Part shown: in pieces, positions 49,541 through 55,876 of the stretch | Position numbering within the stretch: position 1 is the stretch's first letter | Layout: each line of letters starts with the position of its first letter | Source of the DNA: a virus | IMG/VR virus record: IMGVR_UViG_3300007908_000001 | Coordinates: 1 to 60,128 of that record | Length of the DNA stretch: 60,128 bases | Strand: one strand, 5' to 3' | The notes under the pieces: model-generated | What the model saw: the letters and a program-made list of their open reading frames with translations, nothing else | What the model was told of the DNA's origin: nothing | Databases searched by the model: none | Made by a program: the position numbers and the translations under genes

Positions 49541-49945
49541 ATGACTACTAACGTGAAACCAACAACCGCACTTACCGATATCGATCCGCTACTTGACGGA
49601 TTCGAGTCCGTACCTGCCGACGCAATTCCGTTCATTACGCTCGATACGCAGAAACGCTTTTACCTTAACGCTTCACTCCGTAAGCTAATCGGAATCAAGG
49701 CGCATGACCGCGTGGCGCTTGCGTACAACTCCGACACGCGTAGCCTTGCGGTACTGTCCGGAAGCGCCGCCGAGGTCATCCCGAACACGTCATACTTCGT
49801 AGACAACCGCCATTACATGAGTGCGCGTCGATTCTGCGCCGAGTACCGCTATGATGTCGCGAAGGCTCCGTATACGTTCGTGTTTCAACGTGCGGGTACG
49901 GCTGACGGCGTTTATTTGTTTAAGTTGACGAAGCTGTCGGAATGA
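49541..49945 (+). CDS. Plus-strand hypothetical protein, possible AbrB-like fold
   Basis: 134 residues. Residues about 28-75 (IPFITLDTQKRFYLNASLRK, LIGIKAHDRVALAYN) have the strand and helix order of a SpoVT/AbrB-type swapped hairpin: F-I-T-L-D, K-R-F-Y-L-N, L-R-K-L-I-G-I, D-R-V-A-L-A-Y. The C-terminal part is beta-rich (YTFVFQRAGTADGVYLFKLT). It has its own near-consensus promoter and is transcribed against the rest of the genome. A DNA-binding regulator, possibly of the lysogenic state, is the working guess. The ribosome binding site is weak (AAGGACG). Confidence 0.7.
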   Translation: MTTNVKPTTALTDIDPLLDGFESVPADAIPFITLDTQKRFYLNASLRKLIGIKAHDRVALAYNSDTRSLAVLSGSAAEVIPNTSYFVDNRHYMSARRFCAEYRYDVAKAPYTFVFQRAGTADGVYLFKLTKLSE

Positions 49946-49971
49946 CTACGTTAAACTTTCGTCAAGATAAC

Positions 49972-50002
49972 GTTTGACTTTCTCAAACTCCGATGCTATG
50001 CT
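49972..50002 (+). promoter_or_regulatory. Plus-strand promoter and operator O3
   Basis: TTGACT (49974-49979), 17 bases, TATGCT (49997-50002). The -35 lies in GTTTGA-CTTTC-TCAAAC (49972-49988), the third copy of the genome's operator palindrome. It drives the 59-residue gene at 50038, so that gene should be repressed in the lysogen and early after induction. Confidence 0.8.
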
Positions 50003-50037
50003 ATGAGTATCAAATACAACGACGGAGGTAATGCGGA

Positions 50038-50217
50038 ATGGAAACGACGACAAACATTCATCAAGGGTACTCGGGGGAATTAGATATAACAACGATCTTT
50101 GAAGATACATTAATCGCTGAAAGTATAATTTCAACCGAGGTAAAAGGGTTTTATTACGGAAGACCCGATACCGAAGGCATGGAAAGCTACTACGGTAAAC
50201 TAAAAGCGACGTTTTAG
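50038..50217 (+). CDS. Small early protein, 59 aa, plus strand, operator-controlled
   Basis: ATG at 50038-50040 behind GGAGG with good spacing, stop at 50215-50217, then a clear terminator: a complete mono-cistronic unit under operator O3. The protein opens METTTNIHQGYSGELDITTI and has an acidic first half (FEDTLIAESIISTEV) and an aromatic second (GFYYGRPDTEGMESYYG). No family is recognised. Early and repressor-controlled small proteins often interfere with host functions or with the repressor, but nothing here shows which. Confidence 0.75.
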   Translation: METTTNIHQGYSGELDITTIFEDTLIAESIISTEVKGFYYGRPDTEGMESYYGKLKATF

Positions 50218-50222
50218 ATAGT

Positions 50223-50249
50223 AAAGACGCCACGTTCGGCGTCTTTTTT
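50223..50249. terminator. Bidirectional terminator between converging genes
   Basis: AAAGACGCC-ACGTTC-GGCGTCTTT with T-runs on both strands. It ends the plus-strand 59-residue gene and, read leftward, the middle operon that finishes with the cytosine methyltransferase (stop at 50248). Confidence 0.92.
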
Positions 50250-51741
50250 ATTCGCTTAAATACGGTATAATTCGTTCCCCTATCGCTTGAATTACGTTTA
50301 CCGTAACCGCATTACCGGCTTGCTTGTATCGTTGTGAATCCGATAGACCAGCGTCAACTGCCTTCTGATGTGCTTCATCGGAAAATCCTTGCAGACGCCA
50401 ACATTCTAACGGTGTTAATTTACGGATTCGGTATCTCGGAATTTGTCCGATAGCTACGCCATGACGGTCTTGCGTATTTATCGTAAATGCCGGTTCGTCG
50501 TTCTCTTTGAACCTTCGCCCGTTCTGACGCTTTTCTTCGCGTTCCGGCGTAAGTACAGGACGGACTTCTTCGATATGTGTACGCCTTCCTTTGTTAATTC
50601 CGCTAGGGGCGATTCCTTTTGTATAGTTAGCGTCTAAGCAATACGAGAGGGCTTCGCCATTTGCGATTACTTGCGGTTCCGCGCGACCAATCATATACGG
50701 GTCTTTATATATCCGAGCTGTCACCGTAGAAGCTACGTCTTGATATAATCTCGGCTTACCTTCGCGCTTAGCTTGACTTACGTCAATTAACGTAGGATTA
50801 TCGTCGTTCTCACGCCCATCTAACTGCTCAACCAATGCAGCCGTCTTATCTTCGGATAAGTAATACTTTTCGTCTGCTTCCGTCTCTAACACGTCCCGTA
50901 AGCGTGTGACGACTTCGCCTTCTTGGGGAAAATCGAAGTTAAACGTCTTAATGCCTTCTAACGCTTGGATACGTTCTTTACCTCGCGGAATTATCGTACT
51001 CCCATTAATAACCCAAGGTTCTGGCGTTATTAAATCGTCCCTAACTGCTACGATAAAGATTCTTTCGCGATTCTGTGGGACGCCGAAGTATTTCGAGTTT
51101 AATATAGTGAAGTCTACGGTATATCCAATTTCGCACAGTGTTTCGATCATAACGTTTAACGTCCGACCTTTATCGTGATTAACGAGTCCTTTTACGTTTT
51201 CAAGTAGAAGTACTTTCGGTTGTTTCTCCTTCGCAATACGGACGATTTCAAAGAATAACGTACCACGTACATCTTCGAAGCCCTTTCGATTTCCGGCGAC
51301 ACTAAATGCTTGACAAGGAAATCCACCTACTAGTAAATCGTGATTAGGGAAGTTCACCTCATCTAATTTTGTAATATCTCCGAACAATCGCTCATCACCG
51401 TGTATCGCCGTGTATGACTGTTTTGCAAACTTATCTATCTCGGATGCTATTACACAATTTCCGCCTAACTTATCTAAAGCCGTTTCGAATCCGCCAATTC
51501 CGCTGAACAATGATACGTAATTAAACTTCGTCAAATTATCGCTCCCTTTCGTTACTAATTCAAAAACCTTATAACCGAACGCGTTACAACTTAATTCAGT
51601 ACCTTCGTCGTCTACGTAAAGGAAAGAGTCGTCATCTGCCTCGGTAACTTCGTATTCCTTTCCGAAAGTTAAAAACGGATATTTACTTTCGATATATCGT
51701 ACCTTATCGCCCTTCTTCGGAAACTCCTTTAATCCGCTCAC
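50248..51741 (-). CDS. C5-cytosine DNA methyltransferase with N-terminal SH3-like domain
   Basis: 497 residues. The methyltransferase begins near 74: YVSLFSGIGGFETAL (motif I), GGFPCQAFSVAG (motif IV, catalytic Cys), LLLENVKGLV (motif VI, ENV), NSKYFGVPQNRERIF (motif VIII). Motifs IX-X stand near the end (LECWRLQGF, QAGNAVTV). Residues 5-65 (KKGDKVRYIESKYPFLTFGK ... FLYVDDEGTE) form an extra small module shared with the gene at 52.0 kb. It probably blocks host restriction of phage DNA. No restriction enzyme is linked. Confidence 0.95.
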   Translation of the reverse strand: MSGLKEFPKKGDKVRYIESKYPFLTFGKEYEVTEADDDSFLYVDDEGTELSCNAFGYKVFELVTKGSDNLTKFNYVSLFSGIGGFETALDKLGGNCVIASEIDKFAKQSYTAIHGDERLFGDITKLDEVNFPNHDLLVGGFPCQAFSVAGNRKGFEDVRGTLFFEIVRIAKEKQPKVLLLENVKGLVNHDKGRTLNVMIETLCEIGYTVDFTILNSKYFGVPQNRERIFIVAVRDDLITPEPWVINGSTIIPRGKERIQALEGIKTFNFDFPQEGEVVTRLRDVLETEADEKYYLSEDKTAALVEQLDGRENDDNPTLIDVSQAKREGKPRLYQDVASTVTARIYKDPYMIGRAEPQVIANGEALSYCLDANYTKGIAPSGINKGRRTHIEEVRPVLTPEREEKRQNGRRFKENDEPAFTINTQDRHGVAIGQIPRYRIRKLTPLECWRLQGFSDEAHQKAVDAGLSDSQRYKQAGNAVTVNVIQAIGERIIPYLSE

Positions 51742-51998
51742 TCAATCGCCCCTTCCGTTACTTCGCCTTTCCCTAACCACGTAAACTCCGCTTCCATCCC
51801 CGTATGCTTCACGTAAGCCCTCGCAAGTTCACGCATATCCCGCATGTGCAACGCGTCAATTTCGGATTCCGAGCTATTTGCGACGATTAGCGCGAGGATA
51901 GTGAACGCCTTGTCCGCAGCCATTCCGCCGGCTATGAGTTCCGCGAAGGCTTCCGTTCGAGTCATCGGCGATTTCCATTCCCAAATCGGCGTAGTCAT
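51738..51998 (-). CDS. Hypothetical protein, 86 aa
   Basis: Opens MTTPIWEWKSPMTRTEAFAE, then helical (LIAGGMAADKAFTILALIVA; ALHMRDMRELARAYVKH). Four-base overlaps to both neighbours suggest coupled translation. No family is recognised. Confidence 0.7.
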   Translation of the reverse strand: MTTPIWEWKSPMTRTEAFAELIAGGMAADKAFTILALIVANSSESEIDALHMRDMRELARAYVKHTGMEAEFTWLGKGEVTEGAIE

Positions 51999-52579
51999 TC
52001 GGATGCCTCCGCTTCTAACCGCTTAATCGCAAACTCAAGGTATTTCGCAGCCTTGCGTAAATCCTCCGTAGGCGTATCGTGTTTATACGGAGCGCGTGCG
52101 ATGTACTTTATTGCGGTTCCCGCGCAGTGTGCCACGAAGCCGTCCGCATAGCCTTGCGTGATTTCCTCGATAACTTCGATAGTTTCGAATTTACCGCGCT
52201 TGTAATGTGAAGGCGAATTAACGGCGTCACTTGTTCCCGTCTCGATAGCGTCTAATTCCGTCTGTTTGAGTTCGATAATATCCGCGTGGAAATTCGGAGC
52301 AAGCGCCTTCTCAACATCGGAAAGTCTGCGTCCGAGATTCGCTAGTAAATCGTGTATGGACGGTGAGGATTCCGTTTCTTCTGATACGATTTCGAAACAA
52401 TCGAAGTCAAATTCTCCGATGATTGAACGACTTCTAGGCGCGCCACTATCATCCACGAAAAAAGCCCCGCCGTACTTAACCTCGTCTATTTCGTATTCGT
52501 GACCTAACGTAACGTAGTCGTTAAAATACCCGCCTATATACCGTACCTTATCGCCAACCTTCGGAATTTCCGTTAACAT
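51995..52579 (-). CDS. DUF3310 (SaV-like) protein with N-terminal SH3-like domain
   Basis: 194 residues. The C-terminal 75 (VNSPSHYKRGKFETIEVIEE, TAIKYIARAPYKHDTPTEDL, RKAAKYLEFAIKRLE) are the DUF3310 signature, a family of unknown function common in phages. Residues 4-68 (PKVGDKVRYIGGYFNDYVTL, GHEYEIDEV ... FFVDDSG) are the same extra module as in the cytosine methyltransferase. It lies in the nucleotide-metabolism operon. Confidence 0.85.
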   Translation of the reverse strand: MLTEIPKVGDKVRYIGGYFNDYVTLGHEYEIDEVKYGGAFFVDDSGAPRSRSIIGEFDFDCFEIVSEETESSPSIHDLLANLGRRLSDVEKALAPNFHADIIELKQTELDAIETGTSDAVNSPSHYKRGKFETIEVIEEITQGYADGFVAHCAGTAIKYIARAPYKHDTPTEDLRKAAKYLEFAIKRLEAEASE

Positions 52580-52609
52580 ATTACCGCTCCCCTTTCGTAT
52601 ATAACGCAG

Positions 52610-53248
52610 TCATCTACCACGTCTTACCACCCGTACCTCAACCGACTGCCTTCCGAACTCATACGCCTGTGCCTTCGTTTCGTGCGCTACGTCGATAATT
52701 GCGCCTTGAATAGCACCGCCGATGTCCTCCGCGATAGCTTCGAATGAATTACCGTTGCCTAGCGTTACACGCACGATTGAGCCTAGCGGAATGTAACGCG
52801 GATCAACCGCAATTACTTTATATCCTCCGCTGTATATCGACTTCCTTAAATCAACGCCAGTCTTCGTAATGCCGGAACAACCTTCGCAATAAGCCGTGTA
52901 TGCCGTAGCCGTATAAGTCTGCGCTTGTCCTACGTAATTACTGCTACGACTTACCTCCGCTTGTTCCTTCGCCTTAACCACTTCGTGCGCTTTAGCTTCG
53001 CTGATTCTGCGCCGTGTTTCCGCGTTTGCCTTACTCAGTAATTCCGCTTGCATCTTCGCGAGCCGTTCCGCATGTTTAGCGTCAATCACCGCCAAGCCTT
53101 CCGCCGTTACGTTAGGTGGCGTAGGCTCGACGAATGGCGCCGGCGGTTCCGCTTCCTCGTCGTCTGCGGAGGATTCCGACTGCATGCCGGTGATTGCGTT
53201 GAAGTATACGGTAGTTGCGAGAATTAATGCTGCGATTAGTTTCCGGAT
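52610..53248 (-). CDS. 3D-domain wall-active protein with signal anchor, apparent ATC start
   Basis: The C-terminal 105 residues are a 3D domain of the MltA/RpfB-C type: TYTATAYTAYCEGCSGITKT, VIAVDPRYIPLGSIVRV, then IAEDIGGAIQGAIIDV with the three Asp. The first ATG (53183-53185) would lack a secretion signal. Upstream codons (Ile-Arg-Lys-Leu-Ile-Ala-Ala-Leu-Ile-Leu-Ala) encode a signal anchor and run to an ATC at 53246-53248, one base after the thymidylate synthase stop, with AAAGGTGG nine bases before. I use that ATC (212 residues). It probably acts on the cell wall from outside, an odd companion for nucleotide genes. Confidence 0.8.
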   Translation of the reverse strand: MRKLIAALILATTVYFNAITGMQSESSADDEEAEPPAPFVEPTPPNVTAEGLAVIDAKHAERLAKMQAELLSKANAETRRRISEAKAHEVVKAKEQAEVSRSSNYVGQAQTYTATAYTAYCEGCSGITKTGVDLRKSIYSGGYKVIAVDPRYIPLGSIVRVTLGNGNSFEAIAEDIGGAIQGAIIDVAHETKAQAYEFGRQSVEVRVVRRGR

Positions 53249-53249
53249 A

Positions 53250-54074
53250 TTACACCGCCACCTTTCCGCTTAATTTCGGATGCGGGTCGTATCCGCTGAT
53301 AACGAAGTCTTCGAATGATAGCGCGTCGATGTCGTCCGTTTGCTTCGTGATTGATAGCGTAGGCAATGCGCGTGGACTGCGCTCTAATTGCGTCTTAATC
53401 TGCTCGATGTGGTTTAGGTAAACGTGCGCATCGCCGATTGTATGGACGAATTCTCCGACTTGCAATCCGGTAACATGCGCGATCATGTGCGTTAATAGCG
53501 AGTAACTAGCGATGTTGAACGGTATTCCGAGGAATACGTCGCCGCTACGTTGATACAGTTGACACGACAGCTTTCCGTTAGCTACGTAGAATTGAAACGC
53601 GAAGTGGCACGGAGGTAACGCCATGTCATCGAGTTCTCCGACGTTCCATGCGTTAACTAGTAAGCGACGACTATCCGGATTCTTGCGGATTTCAGCGATT
53701 ACGTCCGCGATTTGGTCGACGGGATAGGACGGCGATGCGTATCCGGTACCATCACCCTCGTACGTTCGCCAATTGCGCCATTGAACCGGATATATCGGGC
53801 CGAGGTCGTAGTTATCGCGATACCACTCCCGCCAAATCTTAACGCCATTATCTTCGAGGTATTGACCGTTCCCCTCCCCGCGCAGGAACCATAGTAATTC
53901 GTGTGCGACCGATTTCCATGCGATGCGCTTCGTCGTTAATAACGGAAAGCCTTCCGCTAAGTCGTAGCGCATCTGATAGCCGAACGTCGATAGCGTACCT
54001 GTTCCGGTGCGGTCGCCTTTTTCAACGCCGTTATCGAGAATGTGCCGACATAAGTCGAGGTATTGTTTCGTCAA
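53250..54074 (-). CDS. thyA: Thymidylate synthase (ThyA type)
   Basis: 274 residues with all landmarks: [43 protein letters not shown] (catalytic Cys about 156), [19 protein letters not shown] and [15 protein letters not shown]. It methylates dUMP to dTMP with methylene-tetrahydrofolate. dUTPase three genes upstream supplies dUMP, and the reductase supplies deoxynucleotides, so the phage boosts dTTP during replication. Confidence 0.97.
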   Translation of the reverse strand: MTKQYLDLCRHILDNGVEKGDRTGTGTLSTFGYQMRYDLAEGFPLLTTKRIAWKSVAHELLWFLRGEGNGQYLEDNGVKIWREWYRDNYDLGPIYPVQWRNWRTYEGDGTGYASPSYPVDQIADVIAEIRKNPDSRRLLVNAWNVGELDDMALPPCHFAFQFYVANGKLSCQLYQRSGDVFLGIPFNIASYSLLTHMIAHVTGLQVGEFVHTIGDAHVYLNHIEQIKTQLERSPRALPTLSITKQTDDIDALSFEDFVISGYDPHPKLSGKVAV

Positions 54075-54092
54075 TTAATCGCTCCCTTTCCG

Positions 54093-54260
54093 TCAATCAT
54101 TCGTTAATAATCCGAGTATGAACGCGGCGAGTAGTCCGTACCAGAATATCGCTGTACCGCTTAAATCGCTGTTGAATAACGCGTTAACTGCGTCGATGAC
54201 ATTCGGCGTTAATCCGAAGATATTTACGATGATTACTCCGAGCAGGTATATCGCAATCAT
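54093..54260 (-). CDS. Small two-helix membrane protein, 55 aa
   Basis: ATG at 54258-54260 overlaps the dUTPase stop. Two membrane helices (MIAIYLLGVIIVNIFGL and IFWYGLLAAFILGLL) are joined by a polar loop. No family is recognised. It is one of several tiny membrane proteins in this operon (others at 55.7 and 58.3 kb). Confidence 0.7.
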   Translation of the reverse strand: MIAIYLLGVIIVNIFGLTPNVIDAVNALFNSDLSGTAIFWYGLLAAFILGLLTND

Positions 54261-54721
54261 TCCGCAGTCACCTCGTAACCGTCTTTATCCGATAAGCCTG
54301 CTTGCCTGTCGTGATTCTCCGCGTTCTTTTCGATGTACATCCTGTGTATATCGTCCGGCGACAACCCGACTTCGCGCGATAACGATAGTAAGAAGTGCCA
54401 TACGTCGATCACTTCGCCTTGTAACGCATCCATATCGACTTCCTTCGGATTCTTCCACCACTTCCAGTTAACTTCGCGGCGAATCTCGTCAATCTCCGAT
54501 TCCATGGCGATAGTTAAACCCGTTACCCACTCGTCGAGTGATTTCGTAATACCGCGTTCAGCGATGATTCGCCCGTCAAGTGCCGCCTGCATATCGAACA
54601 TTTGAGATAATTTATCGCTTGACGGTTCCGGCGAGGATAGCGCAATAGAACTGCGCGTATGCCCCTTAAAGAACCGCTCTAATTCGAGCCTTATATCGTC
54701 TGATTCGGTGAATCTCGCCAT
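54257..54721 (-). CDS. Dimeric (all-alpha) dUTPase
   Basis: 154 residues. The core reads LSQMFDMQAALDGRIIAERG, then IAMESEIDEIRREVNWKWWK (metal-binding Glu pair and the Trp-rich signature), then LQGEVIDVWHFLLSLSREVG (Glu and Asp). This is the dUTPase_2/MazG-like family found in phages. It hydrolyses dUTP to dUMP, feeding thymidylate synthase and keeping uracil out of DNA. Confidence 0.9.
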   Translation of the reverse strand: MARFTESDDIRLELERFFKGHTRSSIALSSPEPSSDKLSQMFDMQAALDGRIIAERGITKSLDEWVTGLTIAMESEIDEIRREVNWKWWKNPKEVDMDALQGEVIDVWHFLLSLSREVGLSPDDIHRMYIEKNAENHDRQAGLSDKDGYEVTAE

Positions 54722-54982
54722 TTAATCGCCCTCCCCTTCGTCTTCCTCGTAATATTCGATTTCTTCCGTATTGCCGTCCGCAAGGAATCCGATAACTGGC
54801 GTGCGTTCTTCGTATTCACCGTCTGCGAGTGCCGGATTAATGGCGACTTGTATATCGCAATCACCGTCGCCAAGTCCTGCGATAAACTTGCCGACGTGAA
54901 CGCCAATTTCTTCGAGTTCTTCCGCAGTTTCTACGTTTATTCCGAAGGTGTAATTACGGATAGGTCTGTTAGATTCCGTCAC
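54722..54982 (-). CDS. Hypothetical acidic protein, 86 aa
   Basis: The start is set at the GTG at 54980-54982, preceded by GGGAGG eight bases upstream; an upstream Met would overlap the PhoH gene. Opens MTESNRPIRNYTFGINVETA and ends in a very acidic tail (EEIEYYEEDEGEGD). The middle may be a small ferredoxin-like or beta fold. No function is recognised. Confidence 0.7.
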   Translation of the reverse strand: MTESNRPIRNYTFGINVETAEELEEIGVHVGKFIAGLGDGDCDIQVAINPALADGEYEERTPVIGFLADGNTEEIEYYEEDEGEGD

Positions 54983-55005
54983 GGGTAACGCCTCCCTTTC
55001 GTTAG

Positions 55006-55659
55006 TTACCACGTCAAGTCGTCCGCCTTGGTGCTTAGTCTTCCGCGGAAATTTATCGAAAGTTCGCATACGTGAACCCACGATTCTTCGCGTAGATGTG
55101 CGATGTACGGATCAAAGCCCGACTTTGCCGGATTAGGTAAATCGTTTTGACCCGTATGCCCTTCGATAATCACCGTACAACTATCGTGAATTCTTGTAAG
55201 AATCTTCTTCATTTCGCCTTTCGTGAAATTCTGCGATTCTGCGATGATTACCGTCGAGTCCTTGATGTTACTTCCGCGAGCGAAGATATGGCTCTTAGGA
55301 TATACCCACGCGTCACCACGCTTCAACGCGTCCATATTCGAAGGGTCGTAGATAACCTTCGCAGGATTTTCGCCGATTTCGAGCAATGCGTCGATTAAAG
55401 GTTGCTGATATTCAGCTTCTTTTTCCTGTTGCGTTCCCGGACGGAATCCCATTTTGCCTTCCGATACTGGCGAAAAGATATAGACGAGAGGCTTTCCGAT
55501 AACTGCCGCACAAGCGACGGCGAGCGTAGTCTTACCGCTGCCCGCCCGTGCATTTACGATAGTAACTTGATTATCGAAGATTGAATCGACATACTCGCGT
55601 TGCTCACCGGTTAACTTCGGCTCAAATCCGAATAGCATGTTGTCTTTAGGTAACGGCAT
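55006..55659 (-). CDS. PhoH-like ATPase
   Basis: 217 residues: LTGEQREYVDSIFDNQ, then VTIVNARAGSGKTTLAVACA (Walker A), PVSEGKMGFRPGTQQEKEAE, and TVIIAESQNFTKGEMKKIL (the PhoH Walker B with Gln-Asn). It closes with a sensor-like HDSCTVIIEGHTGQND. PhoH proteins are RNA helicase-like ATPases, common in phages and of unclear role there. Confidence 0.92.
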   Translation of the reverse strand: MPLPKDNMLFGFEPKLTGEQREYVDSIFDNQVTIVNARAGSGKTTLAVACAAVIGKPLVYIFSPVSEGKMGFRPGTQQEKEAEYQQPLIDALLEIGENPAKVIYDPSNMDALKRGDAWVYPKSHIFARGSNIKDSTVIIAESQNFTKGEMKKILTRIHDSCTVIIEGHTGQNDLPNPAKSGFDPYIAHLREESWVHVCELSINFRGRLSTKADDLTW

Positions 55660-55679
55660 TCAATCGTCCCCTTTACGTT

Positions 55680-55847
55680 TTAATTACGTTTGAACATGAG
55701 CAGTATCGCATGATGCGTCAGCCATACGAGGATGTAAAGACCGAACGCTATTAACAGCGGAAGGAATACGAGCCACCAACTCCACGTAATAACTCCGACA
55801 AGTTTCAATACTACGAAGATAATCGTTAACACTTCTAACACGCCCAT
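55680..55847 (-). CDS. Small membrane protein, 55 aa
   Basis: ATG at 55845-55847 behind AGGGGACGATATA. Two hydrophobic stretches (VLTIIFVVLKLVGVI and WWLVFLPLLIAFGLYILVWL) and a short basic end (MFKRN). No family is recognised. It lies between the ribonucleotide reductase and PhoH genes. Confidence 0.7.
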   Translation of the reverse strand: MGVLEVLTIIFVVLKLVGVITWSWWLVFLPLLIAFGLYILVWLTHHAILLMFKRN

Positions 55848-55876
55848 TATATCGTCCCCTTTACGTTATAGTTTCG

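Noticed and set aside
46190-51741. A restriction-modification system
   Set aside because: No restriction endonuclease gene adjoins any of the three methyltransferases; the PD-(D/E)XK proteins lie 12-14 kb away on the circle, near SSB.
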